A program made the position numbers and the translations under genes. A stretch of 64,000 nucleotides of DNA from Pseudomonadota bacterium. Its GTDB lineage: Bacteria; Pseudomonadota; Gammaproteobacteria; Steroidobacterales; Steroidobacteraceae. Below the pieces are notes generated by a model that saw only the letters and a program-made list of their open reading frames with translations, made no database searches and was not told where the DNA came from. How positions within the stretch are numbered: the first letter of the stretch is position 1; each line of letters begins with the position of its first letter. The stretch spans positions 62,001-126,000 of the forward strand of contig JAPLSH010000015.1 in the NCBI GenBank assembly GCA_026398735.1. The letters run 5' to 3'. This document shows positions 9,204 to 16,944 of the stretch, piece after piece.

Positions 9204-9944
9204 ATGGATTTGCTGAGTCTGATTGGAGTGGTGTTGGCGTTTGCCGCCATCCTTGTCGGTGCGGTGCTCAAGGGCGCAGGCATTCATGCCTTGCTGTCGT
9301 CTGCGGCCTTCATGATTGTGGTGATGGGAACTATCGCGGCGATCATGATTCAGACCCCTGGCGTAGCGATGCGTCGGGCTTTGGTCATTTTGCCCTGGAT
9401 TTTCAAGCCACCCCATCTGGATCCCAATGCGCTGATTGCGTTACTGATTGAGTGGGGCAACGTGGCCCGCAAAAGCGGCTTACTTGCGCTGGAATCTGCT
9501 GTCGTGGAAGCGCCGGACGATTTCACTCAAAAGGGTTTGGCGATGGTAATAGACGGCGGAGAGCCCGAGGTCATTCGCCATACGTTGGAATTGGATCTAA
9601 GTAGCCGCGAGGCTGCGGACTTGCGAGCCGCAAAGGTCTACGAGGGTATGGGTATCTATGCCCCTACTATGGGCATCATTGGTGCTGTGCTGGGTTTAAT
9701 GGCGGTGATGCAGAATCTGGCTGACCCCAGCAAGCTCGGTCAGGGTATTGCCGCGGCTTTTACGGCCACCATTTACGGTATCGGTATAGCCAATCTGTTC
9801 CTACTGCCGATTGGCAGCAAGCTCAAGGCGGTGATTCACCACCAGAGCCACATGCGCGAGATGATTGTCGAAGGCTTGATCGCGCTGGCGCAGGGTGAAA
9901 ACCCGCGCCGTATGGAAGCGCGGTTGCAAAGCTACTTGCACTAG
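9204..9944 (+). CDS. motC: flagellar motor stator protein MotC (MotA/PomA family)
   Basis: MotC is the MotA-like half of a stator ion channel. The 246-residue product has four membrane helices (residues about 5-22, 30-48, 150-170, 180-200) and the cytoplasmic loop; EGMGIYAPTMGIIGAVLGLM and the TAT-box-like AAFTATIYGIGIANLFLLP match the family. The shorter MotC/PomA-type N-terminus separates it from classical proton-type MotA. It is followed after ten bases by the MotB-like partner. Confidence 0.92.
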   Translation: MDLLSLIGVVLAFAAILVGAVLKGAGIHALLSSAAFMIVVMGTIAAIMIQTPGVAMRRALVILPWIFKPPHLDPNALIALLIEWGNVARKSGLLALESAVVEAPDDFTQKGLAMVIDGGEPEVIRHTLELDLSSREAADLRAAKVYEGMGIYAPTMGIIGAVLGLMAVMQNLADPSKLGQGIAAAFTATIYGIGIANLFLLPIGSKLKAVIHHQSHMREMIVEGLIALAQGENPRRMEARLQSYLH

Positions 9945-9954
9945 GCCCACCGAC

Positions 9955-10803
9955 ATGACTCGCCGCAACGGTCGCCGCACCCGGCGTCATGAGGATCACA
10001 TCAACCACGAGGCTTGGGCCATTCCCTATGGTGATCTGGTCACGTTGTTGCTGGCGTTCTTTGTGGTCATGTATGCCATTTCTTCAGTAAACACTGGCAA
10101 ATATCGCCAGCTGTCGGCCTCATTGGTGCAGGCCATGCAGGGTTCTCCGTCGGGCATGAGCGATGACGAGGCTATAGGTGGTGGACTAGGTCCTGCTGGC
10201 GGCATGGCGGTCATCGACGTGCAAGGTCATCTGCGCGAATCCTCACAAGACCGGATGATGACTTCCTCCTCAATGCTTCAGGAAGTCAGCCCGCGCACGC
10301 GTCGTCTGCATGAAATCGGCGAGAAGATTGCTACCGCGATGGGGAGCCTTATCGACAGGGGATTAGTCGACGTCAACATCAGTGACGAGTATGTTCAGGT
10401 GGACCTCAAATCCGACATCTTGTTTGCCAGCGGTGTGGGTAATGTTGCCCCGACGGCAGAGCCGGTGATCGGTGCGCTGGCACAGGTGCTGGTGGGCTTC
10501 CCGAACGATGTGCGTGTAGAGGGTCATACCGACAACCGCCCCATACGCTCGGCTGTATTTCGCTCCAACTGGGAACTGTCGGCGGCCCGTGCTGCCAGCG
10601 TGGTTCATCTGCTAACCGACAGTGGCGTGGCTGCAAGACGCTTGTCCGTAGTTGCCCACGCTGAGCAGATTCCGCTTCGAGACAATGATAGCGATGAAGG
10701 TCGTACCGCCAACCGCCGGGTTGTGCTGCGTGTGCTCAATAGTGATTACGACCTGCCGATTGCAGAGCCGGTTGCTTCTGCCTCAACTGCCGGAGTGCCG
10801 TAA
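9955..10803 (+). CDS. motD: flagellar motor stator protein MotD (MotB/OmpA family)
   Basis: MotD is the peptidoglycan-anchoring partner of MotC. The 282-residue product has a basic N-terminus (MTRRNGRRTRRHEDH), one transmembrane helix (WAIPYGDLVTLLLAFFVVMYA) with the ion-binding Asp in PYGDLVT, and a C-terminal OmpA/MotB domain (VEGHTDNRP, SNWELSAARAASVV, RTANRRVVLRVL). The frame is open upstream into motC, but the ATG at 9955 gives the family N-terminus. Its stop TAA abuts the ATG of the following HDOD gene. Confidence 0.92.
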   Translation: MTRRNGRRTRRHEDHINHEAWAIPYGDLVTLLLAFFVVMYAISSVNTGKYRQLSASLVQAMQGSPSGMSDDEAIGGGLGPAGGMAVIDVQGHLRESSQDRMMTSSSMLQEVSPRTRRLHEIGEKIATAMGSLIDRGLVDVNISDEYVQVDLKSDILFASGVGNVAPTAEPVIGALAQVLVGFPNDVRVEGHTDNRPIRSAVFRSNWELSAARAASVVHLLTDSGVAARRLSVVAHAEQIPLRDNDSDEGRTANRRVVLRVLNSDYDLPIAEPVASASTAGVP

Positions 10804-11697
10804 ATGAGCTTGCAAGACGCACCACTTGATCAAGAGGCCCTCGACTTCATCAAGGAGTTGGCCAACGAAATCAACTCGGGCAGTGTGCAGTTGCCCAGCT
10901 ATCCAGAGGCGGCCATGCGTGTGCAGCGGGCGTTGGCCAGTGAAGATGTTGAACTGGAAACGGTGGTGCGTGCGATCAGCGCAGAGCCTTTGCTCGCAGT
11001 ACGCATCATGCAGATGGCTAACTCTGCGCGGATCAACTCGATGGGACGTCCGATCACCGACCTGCGCAAGGCGGTGGGGCGCCTGGGTTACAACATGGTG
11101 CGAATTGCGGCCATGAGTTTTGTCATGCAGCAGTTGCAGTTAACTCCTGCGCACGCGCCGGTGCAGCAGCAATTGGCGCAGCTGTGGCGCTTGAGCGTCA
11201 ATGTTGCGGCGCTGTCGCGAACGGTTGCTGTGCACAAAGCCCGCATCAATCCCGACGTGGCCGTGCTTGTGGGGCTGCTGCATGCGGTGGGCAAACTCTG
11301 CATTCATGTTCGATTGGCAGTGCACCCGCAGTTGCTGGCACGCCCAGAGGTCTGTGCGCGCATCCTGGCCGATTGGCATAGCGACATTGGTGCAGCGCTC
11401 TTGTCGGACTGGGGTATGGCAGATGAGGTGATTGATGCGGCGCGGTTTCATACCGACCTGGATCGGCAATTTACGGACAGCATCGATTTCACTGATGTGT
11501 TGGCTGCAGCGGTTCAAATTGAGGCGTTGCGCGAGCAGTTGGCCAGCGAGCTGCCAACCCCGGAGACCTTGCTGCCCATGCTTGAGAACACACCGCAACT
11601 TTGGGAGCGTCTGCAAGTGGATGCCGATGGTCTGCTCGCACTGCTAGCGTATGCCGATGAGGAAATTCGCGAACTGCAAAGCCTTTTGGGTGGCTGA
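10804..11697 (+). CDS. HDOD domain protein, copy 1
   Basis: HDOD proteins are HD-superfamily signalling or scaffold modules that lack the full HD catalytic set and often tune motility or chemotaxis. The HDOD core begins near residue 15 (SGSVQLPSYPEAAMRVQRAL) and continues through AISAEPLLAVRIMQMANSA and DLRKAVGRLGYNMVRIAAMS; a partial HD-like segment is GLLHAVGKL. The gene starts immediately at the motD stop, so it is co-translated with the stator genes, suggesting a motility role (inference). It is clearly paralogous to the HDOD gene at 12233. Confidence 0.88.
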   Translation: MSLQDAPLDQEALDFIKELANEINSGSVQLPSYPEAAMRVQRALASEDVELETVVRAISAEPLLAVRIMQMANSARINSMGRPITDLRKAVGRLGYNMVRIAAMSFVMQQLQLTPAHAPVQQQLAQLWRLSVNVAALSRTVAVHKARINPDVAVLVGLLHAVGKLCIHVRLAVHPQLLARPEVCARILADWHSDIGAALLSDWGMADEVIDAARFHTDLDRQFTDSIDFTDVLAAAVQIEALREQLASELPTPETLLPMLENTPQLWERLQVDADGLLALLAYADEEIRELQSLLGG

Positions 11698-11718
11698 TCT
11701 GGCATGAATCCTGCTGTT

Positions 11719-11765
11719 CTGCTGTTACACGCACCTGCGTGCCGCAGCAGTGACGGAATCCCGTC
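11719..11765 (+). other. two consecutive stem-loops between HDOD copy 1 and the DUF2802 gene
   Basis: CTGCTG (11719-11724) pairs with CAGCAG (11745-11750), enclosing a second stem CACGCA/TGCGTG (11728-11733 with 11736-11741). Directly after it, GACGG (11752-11756) pairs with CCGTC (11761-11765) across an AATC loop. No T-run follows, so this is not a classical terminator. It may be an mRNA processing or stabilising element in the 104-base spacer. Confidence 0.45.
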
Positions 11766-11801
11766 GCCGGTACGCGAAGGTGCCAGAGCAGGAGCATGCA
11801 G

Positions 11802-12209
11802 ATGGACTTCCTAGTCGAACCTAGCCAAATGGTCTTTTTCGCAGGGCGTGCGGTGATTTTGGTTGCTGCATTTATCGCCTTTGCGGTGGTCTTCGCCCGG
11901 TGGCGCAATGCCAGTGCACGCGATATGCAGCGCGTGATTCATGAGCTGGAGCAGTCTCGCGGTGAGACCCGCACGTTGGCTGCTGCTACTGAAGCGTTGC
12001 TGTTTCGAATCGGCGGCATCGAGAACAAATTGGACACCCGCGTGCAGGCTGCACAGCCGGCTGCAGCGGCGGCGCCGCGTGGCTATGAATTGGCACTGAG
12101 GTTGGCTCGTGCCGGCTCAAGTGTGGAAGACATCACAGAAACCAGTGGTGTCACGCGACGGGAGGCCGAGCTTCTTGCGAGACTGCACGGACCCCGCCGT
12201 ACGGCCTGA
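11802..12209 (+). CDS. DUF2802 membrane-anchored protein
   Basis: The 135-residue product has one N-terminal transmembrane helix (MVFFAGRAVILVAAFIAFAVVF), a short coiled-coil-like segment (ARDMQRVIHELEQSRGETRTLA) and a C-terminal DUF2802 domain (YELALRLARAGSSVEDITETS, VTRREAELLARLHG) resembling a small helix-turn-helix. Function is unknown; the family is common next to late flagellar genes in gammaproteobacteria. An ATG at 11796 is also in frame, but only ATG 11802 has a properly spaced AGGAG (11790-11794). Confidence 0.8.
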   Translation: MDFLVEPSQMVFFAGRAVILVAAFIAFAVVFARWRNASARDMQRVIHELEQSRGETRTLAAATEALLFRIGGIENKLDTRVQAAQPAAAAAPRGYELALRLARAGSSVEDITETSGVTRREAELLARLHGPRRTA

Positions 12210-12232
12210 CCATTACACTGTCAAGAGATCGA

Positions 12233-13123
12233 ATGAACACCAGCACCAGCGCGGCTACCAGTAACGCATTGCCTAACGCAGCAGGGTTTGCCTTTGTCGA
12301 GTCGCTCGCTGCAGAGCTTTCGTCGGGAAAAGTGGAGCTGCCCTCATTTCCTGATATTGCGGCGCGTGTCCGTCAGGTGCTGTCTGATGAGTTTGTAAGC
12401 TCTAAGCAGATCATCAAGGTTGTCAGCTCCGAGCCTGCGCTGGCTGCCAAGCTGATGCAGCTGGCTAACTCGGTAGCGCTCAACCCCAGTGGCCAGCGCG
12501 TCACCGACCTCAAGACCGCGATCTCGCGTATGGGCTTGAATCTGGTGCGCAGTGCATCGCTGACGTTTGCCGTAGAGCAGATGCGCAATTCACCGTCGAT
12601 GGCCAGCCTGCGTCAGCCGATGAGTGAGCTGTGGGAGCGCTGTGTATTTGTTGCGGCGATGTCCTATGTGGTGGCGCGCAGTTGCTCGCAGGTCAATGCC
12701 GATACGGCTTTGCTAGCCGGTTTGTTGCACGGCGTGGGGCGGCTCTACATTCTGTCCCGCTCGGTGGATCACCCGCAGTTGCTGGCCGATCAGACCAGCT
12801 ACAACGAGATCGTGCGCGATTGGCATGCCGCGATCGCCAAGTGCATCCTTGAGAATTGGGACATGAGTGACGATGTCGTCGCTGCTGTGGAATCCCACGA
12901 AGACTTGTCGCGTGACCATGAGGATGATGCAGACCTTACTGATGTGCTGACTGTGGCCACGTTGTTGGTGTCGTTCAACAGCTTCCCGGACGCAATCGAG
13001 CTCAACATGCAAGGTGTGGCTGCGTTTGACCGCATGGAGCTGGATCACGAGGCGGTTTTAGCCATTCTGGAAGAATCGGCCGAAGAGGTTGCCAGCCTGC
13101 AGGCCGCGCTGGGCTCTGCCTGA
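12233..13123 (+). CDS. HDOD domain protein, copy 2
   Basis: This 296-residue protein is a paralogue of the HDOD protein at 10804 with the same length and order of motifs: SGKVELPSFPDIAARVRQVL, VVSSEPALAAKLMQLANSV, DLKTAISRMGLNLVRSASL and GLLHGVGRLYILSRS. Typical HD metal ligands are incomplete, as in the family. It is the last gene of the motility block; a GC-rich palindrome and the tRNA-Met promoter follow. Confidence 0.87.
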   Translation: MNTSTSAATSNALPNAAGFAFVESLAAELSSGKVELPSFPDIAARVRQVLSDEFVSSKQIIKVVSSEPALAAKLMQLANSVALNPSGQRVTDLKTAISRMGLNLVRSASLTFAVEQMRNSPSMASLRQPMSELWERCVFVAAMSYVVARSCSQVNADTALLAGLLHGVGRLYILSRSVDHPQLLADQTSYNEIVRDWHAAIAKCILENWDMSDDVVAAVESHEDLSRDHEDDADLTDVLTVATLLVSFNSFPDAIELNMQGVAAFDRMELDHEAVLAILEESAEEVASLQAALGSA

Positions 13124-13144
13124 TCCATTGCTGTCGATTACGGC

Positions 13145-13174
13145 TTGACACCCCGGCGCCTGCGCCGGGACAAT
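13145..13174 (+). promoter_or_regulatory. sigma-70-type promoter of tRNA-Met with palindromic spacer
   Basis: A perfect -35 TTGACA (13145-13150) and a -10-like GACAAT (13169-13174) are separated by 18 bases, about 20 bases before the tRNA 5' end. Nearly the whole spacer is an 8-bp inverted repeat, CCCGGCGC/GCGCCGGG (13152-13159 with 13162-13169), which may double as the 3' stem of the upstream HDOD mRNA. Confidence 0.65.
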
Positions 13175-13194
13175 CGCCGGCTAACCTGCACCTT

Positions 13195-13271
13195 GGCTAG
13201 GTAGCTCAGTTGGTTAGAGCACGGCACTCATAATGCCGGGGTCGAGGGTTCGAATCCCTCCCTAGCCACCA
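13195..13271 (+). tRNA. tRNA-Met (CAT), elongator type
   Basis: A complete 77-base cloverleaf including encoded CCA. Acceptor arm GGCTAGG/CCTAGCC (13195-13201 with 13261-13267), D arm GCTC/GAGC, anticodon stem CGGCA/TGCCG with loop CTCATAA and anticodon CAT at 13229-13231, variable GGGTC, T arm GAGGG/CCCTC around TTCGAAT. The acceptor is fully paired from the first base, unlike initiator tRNA, and the loop and D-arm match elongator tRNA-Met. A modified tRNA-Ile (CAT) is less likely. Confidence 0.95.
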
Positions 13272-13307
13272 TCTCCTGTAATTCCCAGTTGGCGGGTGCC
13301 GCTGGCG

Positions 13308-13320
13308 TCCCTAGCCACCA
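13308..13320 (+). repeat. 13-bp direct repeat of the tRNA-Met 3' end
   Basis: TCCCTAGCCACCA at 13308-13320 is an exact copy of the last 13 bases of tRNA-Met (13259-13271), 49 bases downstream. Integrases of the tyrosine family use tRNA 3' ends as attachment sites and leave such repeats. It could be an attachment-site scar or the stump of a lost tandem tRNA. No integrase gene lies in the window. Confidence 0.7.
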
Positions 13321-13335
13321 CTCCCCGACACGCCT

Positions 13336-13641
13336 ATGGCTTGGGGCACAATGCCCGCCATGCGGGCCCATCACCTAGAGCTACTGCTGCGCCTGCTGTT
13401 GGCAACTGTCGGCGGCTACGCCTTCGCAAACGTCATCGTCATCGCCGTCGTGCGCTCCCTGCCCATCTCAGCCTCAGAAGCGGTCATGTTGGCTTTGCTT
13501 GCCAGCTTTGTGGTGCACGCTGTGGCCGTGTTGTGGGTGTTTGCGGCTCGTAGTGCCTGGCGGGCCTGTTGGACGCTGGCGCTGCCTACGCTGCTGCTGG
13601 GCGGGTGGTTGTGGCCGCTGGGCGGCGCAGGGCCGGTATGA
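13336..13641 (+). CDS. DUF3649 small membrane protein of iron-uptake operon
   Basis: The 101-residue product has three hydrophobic segments (LLLRLLLATVGGYAFANVIVIAVV, AVMLALLASFVVHAVAVLWVFAA, LALPTLLLGGWLWPLG) in the pattern of DUF3649, a family usually found before PepSY membrane proteins in siderophore-iron operons. In-frame ATGs at 13351 and 13360 are alternative starts; MRAHHLELL from 13360 resembles family N-termini. The stop overlaps the next ATG (ATGA), so it is coupled to the PepSY gene. Confidence 0.75.
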   Translation: MAWGTMPAMRAHHLELLLRLLLATVGGYAFANVIVIAVVRSLPISASEAVMLALLASFVVHAVAVLWVFAARSAWRACWTLALPTLLLGGWLWPLGGAGPV

Positions 13642-15188
13642 AAGGCGGCCTTCGCCCCTCGATGGCTTGGCTGCACACTTGGAGCGGACTGCTGCCGGGC
13701 TGGTTGCTCTACTTTGTGTTTCTGACCGGTACCTTGGGCTATTTCAGCGTCGAGATTGATCGCTGGATGCAGCCTGAGTTGCCGCTACGCCAGCGCATCG
13801 ACCCGCAGTGGGAGTTGATCGAGCGCGGCCTGGCCCGCCTGCAGCAGCGTGCCCCGGGCGCCGAACGCTGGTCGGTGGAGCTGCCACAACGCAAATCACC
13901 GCTGCCGCCGCGCATTGTCTGGCGCATGCCGCCGACTGCCGAGGGTGCCCGTGGCGAGGCGGGCACCGAACCCTTGTTACCAGCCGATGCTGCGCCACGT
14001 CCCCGACCCACCGGCGGGGGTCAGTTTCTGTATCAGCTGCACTACCGGCTGCATTACATCGACACGCAACAGGCTTATTGGATCATCGGTGCTGCGGCGA
14101 TGTTTATGTTGGTGTCGATACTCAGCGGCATCATCCTGCACAAAAAAATATTCACCGATTTCTTCACCTTCAGGCCCGCTGCAGGCAAGCGGACGTGGCG
14201 CGATCTGCATTCAGTGTTGGGCAGTATCGCTTTGCCGTTTCACCTCATGATTACCTGGAGCGGCCTGGTGTTGCTGGCCTACACCTACATGCCGCTAGTG
14301 CTAGATGAGATCTATCGCTTTGATGAAGACGCGCAGGATGTGTTCTTTACCGATAACGCGCAGCGTGTTGCTGATACAGCGCGCAGCGGTGTAGCAGCGC
14401 CGATGCTGCTGCCGGCGCAGTTGCTGGCGCGGCAACCTGCGGCATTGAATAACATACGACTGTCATCGTATAGCGTGCGCAATCCAGGCGATGCCAACGC
14501 GCGGGTGGTCATCCTGCATCAGCGTCGCAACGCGCAAAATGGCACCGATCAGCAGGTGTACAGCGCTGTGAGCGGGCAATTGCTCGATGCTGGCCTGCAG
14601 CGCGGGCCGCTACGTCAGACGCGCGATGCAATGCTGGGTTTGCACAAAGGCACCTTTGCGGCGCCACTGCTGCGCGCCCTGTATGGCCTGTCGGGTGCCT
14701 TGGGTACGGTGATGGTGGGCGGTGGGCTGGTGTTCTGGGCTGCCAAACGGCGTGAACGGCGCGGCGGTGTGGCAGGTGAGGGCGCCGGCGGGTTGGTCTG
14801 GGTTGAACGAGCTAACCCCGCTATGTTGATCGGTCCGTTGCTGGGGGTGTGCACCTATTTGTTGGCCAATCGACTGCTGCCGGTGGACTTAGAACAGCGA
14901 GGCAGTTGGGAAGGTCATGCGCTGTTTTTTGGCTGGGCACTGGCGTTGGTATTGACGCTGCCGCTGCGACCGCCGCGTGCCTGGTGGTTGCTTACAGCGC
15001 TATTGGCACTGGCTTGCGCTGCGCTGCCTGTCGTCAATGTGTTCACCACCGATAGGCATTTAGGCGTAAGCCTGCCGTGGGCATTGCGCGAAGGTGATTG
15101 GGTCTTGGCAGGTATCGATCTGTGCCTGCTGATCTTGGCACTGATTTTTGCGTTCGTTGCACGGCGCATGGCGCGGCAACAATGCTGA
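13638..15188 (+). CDS. PepSY-associated transmembrane protein, putative ferric-siderophore reductase
   Basis: The 516-residue protein starts MKGGLRPSMAWLHTWSGLLPGW, the typical N-terminus of PepSY_TM proteins: the first helix (residues about 18-38), a long periplasmic region, then HTW/RDLHSVLGSIALPFHLMITW with conserved histidines that could bind haem, and further helices near the C-terminus. Relatives such as FpvG-type proteins reduce siderophore-bound iron; this is family knowledge, not shown here. It lies between DUF3649 and DUF3325 in the usual order, but no TonB-dependent receptor is adjacent. Overlaps both neighbours by a few bases. Confidence 0.82.
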   Translation: MKGGLRPSMAWLHTWSGLLPGWLLYFVFLTGTLGYFSVEIDRWMQPELPLRQRIDPQWELIERGLARLQQRAPGAERWSVELPQRKSPLPPRIVWRMPPTAEGARGEAGTEPLLPADAAPRPRPTGGGQFLYQLHYRLHYIDTQQAYWIIGAAAMFMLVSILSGIILHKKIFTDFFTFRPAAGKRTWRDLHSVLGSIALPFHLMITWSGLVLLAYTYMPLVLDEIYRFDEDAQDVFFTDNAQRVADTARSGVAAPMLLPAQLLARQPAALNNIRLSSYSVRNPGDANARVVILHQRRNAQNGTDQQVYSAVSGQLLDAGLQRGPLRQTRDAMLGLHKGTFAAPLLRALYGLSGALGTVMVGGGLVFWAAKRRERRGGVAGEGAGGLVWVERANPAMLIGPLLGVCTYLLANRLLPVDLEQRGSWEGHALFFGWALALVLTLPLRPPRAWWLLTALLALACAALPVVNVFTTDRHLGVSLPWALREGDWVLAGIDLCLLILALIFAFVARRMARQQC

Positions 15189-15463
15189 CCCTGCTGCTGG
15201 TCATGCTGGGGCTGGTCAGCCTGTCGCTGTCGCAGCCGGCGCGTCAGCGGCAGTTGTGGCGCCGCGCCTTGCACAAACGCCCCACGGTCGCCCTGCGAAC
15301 GATAGGTGCGGCACTGTTGCTGGCAGCGGCCTGGTGGGCGGCGCACACCTCTGGGTGGGTCATCGGCCTGGCGCTGTGGTGCGGCGCGGTGACAGTTGGC
15401 GCTGCCCTGTGGGTGTTCAGCCTGCCGTGGTTGGCCCGACGCCTGTATAGTCGTCACACTTGA
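15182..15463 (+). CDS. DUF3325 small membrane protein
   Basis: The 93-residue protein begins at ATG 15182, overlapping the PepSY gene by seven bases. It has an N-terminal helix ([18 protein letters not shown]), a basic stretch ([15 protein letters not shown]) and two further helices, as in DUF3325, the usual third gene of siderophore-type DUF3649-PepSY operons. Function is unknown; a role in iron acquisition rests on gene context. Confidence 0.75.
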   Translation: MLTLLLVMLGLVSLSLSQPARQRQLWRRALHKRPTVALRTIGAALLLAAAWWAAHTSGWVIGLALWCGAVTVGAALWVFSLPWLARRLYSRHT

Positions 15464-15512
15464 TCCGGCTGCGGATCCCCCCACTCCCCGTGTTTGTGTC
15501 CTTGGAGACTCC

Positions 15513-16046
15513 ATGCGTCTGGAAGCGATTGCGATTGGTACTAATCCGCCTGAAGAAGTGAATGTCATTGTCGAAGTGCCGGTCGGTGGCGAGCCGATCA
15601 AGTACGAGATGGACAAGGCGTCCGGTGCGCTGGTGGTCGATCGTTTCCTGTACACATCGATGCGCTATCCGGGCAACTACGGCTTTATTCCGCACACGCT
15701 GTCTGACGATGGCGATCCCTGTGATGTGCTCATTGCCAATCAGCGCGGCATCATTCCCGGTGCCGTTGTGGCGTGTCGTCCTGTAGGCGTGTTGTTGATG
15801 GAAGACGAGGCCGGTGGTGACGAAAAAATCATTGCCGTGCCGGTGCCCAAGCTCACGCGTCGCTACGAAAACGTGCACAACTACACCGATCTGCCTGAAA
15901 TCACGCTCAAGCAGATTCAACATTTCTTTGAGCACTACAAAGATCTGGAAGGCACCAAGTGGGTCAAGGTGCTGGGTTGGGGCGATGCGGCAGCAGCGCG
16001 CGCGCTGATCGTCAAATCGATGGAGCGCGCCAAAGCCGCCCAGTAA
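15513..16046 (+). CDS. ppa: inorganic pyrophosphatase
   Basis: Family I soluble pyrophosphatase, hydrolysing diphosphate from biosynthetic reactions. The 177-residue product has the full signature set: [40 protein letters not shown] (catalytic Asp cluster), and [14 protein letters not shown]. The frame is open further upstream but ATG 15513 has GGAG nine bases before it and gives the canonical N-terminus. It converges with the glycerate kinase gene only five bases after its stop; a 6-bp stem (16034-16039/16047-16052) spans the stop. Confidence 0.97.
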   Translation: MRLEAIAIGTNPPEEVNVIVEVPVGGEPIKYEMDKASGALVVDRFLYTSMRYPGNYGFIPHTLSDDGDPCDVLIANQRGIIPGAVVACRPVGVLLMEDEAGGDEKIIAVPVPKLTRRYENVHNYTDLPEITLKQIQHFFEHYKDLEGTKWVKVLGWGDAAAARALIVKSMERAKAAQ

Positions 16047-16051
16047 GCGGC

Positions 16052-16942
16052 TCAGGCACCGCGCAGGCCAGTGGGTCTGCGCGCCGCATCCAGCGTCACC
16101 AGAATGTCTGCACGGGCCGGCATTTCGTCAAGCAGGTGGCGTGTGATGCGTTCGTAATGCGCTATAAATCGCGCAATAGCTGCATCGTCCATCACGCGCG
16201 ACAAGTCACCGCCCTCGGTTTGTATGCGCGCGCGCAGCTTGTGCTCCTGTTCCAATCGCCAGTCATAGACCACGTCAAATGACGGCGCCTGCAGCATGAC
16301 CTGTGCATTGAGCATGCCGAACAGGCTGCGGTAACGACCAGACAATGCTTTGTTTACGTGGGTGCGCCACAGAGCCTGTGCATCTTCATCGCGTTCTAGC
16401 GAGTTGATGGGCTCGGCAAGGCTCTCTGGTGTCTGGGCGCGCGCGCCGACGCACCAACCTTCCAATATCGTTACTGCAGCCGGTGCGCTAAACAGTGGCC
16501 AGTCGGTTTGCGGCCGGCGATCATCAACACTCTTATCGAAGGCGGGCAGTGCCACTTCTGAGTTGCTCTGCAAACTCTTCAACGTGGCCTGAGCCAGCTT
16601 TACATCGTGTGTGCCAGGCACGCCGCGTGTGCGCAGTAAGGGGTGTATCTGCTCACCCAGTTGCAAGCGCTCTGCATGCGTCAGATAAAAATCATCGATA
16701 GACAGCACCGCAGTGGCCAGACCGCTGGCGCGCAGCAGACTGCCCAGTACTGCTGCAGCAGTGGATTTGCCACTGCCTTGCGTACCAGTCAGACCCACAA
16801 GCAGCGGGCCTCGATGTTCGTGAGCCAACGCAGCCAGATGCGCGGCGATGGGCAGATGTACTTCGTGCACTACGCTGCGAAAGCTGGCAGGCAGTCGCTC
16901 TCGCTGCAGAAAATCGTCGATCCAGGCGCTATCTAGCAGCAC
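16052..16942 (-). CDS. D-glycerate 3-kinase (plant GLYK-like)
   Basis: The 296-residue P-loop kinase has Walker A GLTGTQGSGKSTAAAVL near residue 52, SIDDFYLTHAERLQLG, and RGVPGTHDVKLAQ, hallmarks of the class III glycerate kinases (plant GLYK, yeast YGR205W family), which make 3-phosphoglycerate from D-glycerate. The EGWCVGA and WRLEQEHKLR segments also fit. It is the last gene of a three-gene minus-strand operon behind a 2-hydroxyacid dehydrogenase likely to make its substrate. Confidence 0.87.
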   Translation of the reverse strand: MLLDSAWIDDFLQRERLPASFRSVVHEVHLPIAAHLAALAHEHRGPLLVGLTGTQGSGKSTAAAVLGSLLRASGLATAVLSIDDFYLTHAERLQLGEQIHPLLRTRGVPGTHDVKLAQATLKSLQSNSEVALPAFDKSVDDRRPQTDWPLFSAPAAVTILEGWCVGARAQTPESLAEPINSLERDEDAQALWRTHVNKALSGRYRSLFGMLNAQVMLQAPSFDVVYDWRLEQEHKLRARIQTEGGDLSRVMDDAAIARFIAHYERITRHLLDEMPARADILVTLDAARRPTGLRGA

Positions 16943-16944
16943 GC

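Noticed and set aside
13195-13271. tRNA-Ile2 (CAT, lysidine-modified) instead of tRNA-Met
   Set aside because: The acceptor stem, D-arm and anticodon loop CTCATAA follow the elongator tRNA-Met pattern.
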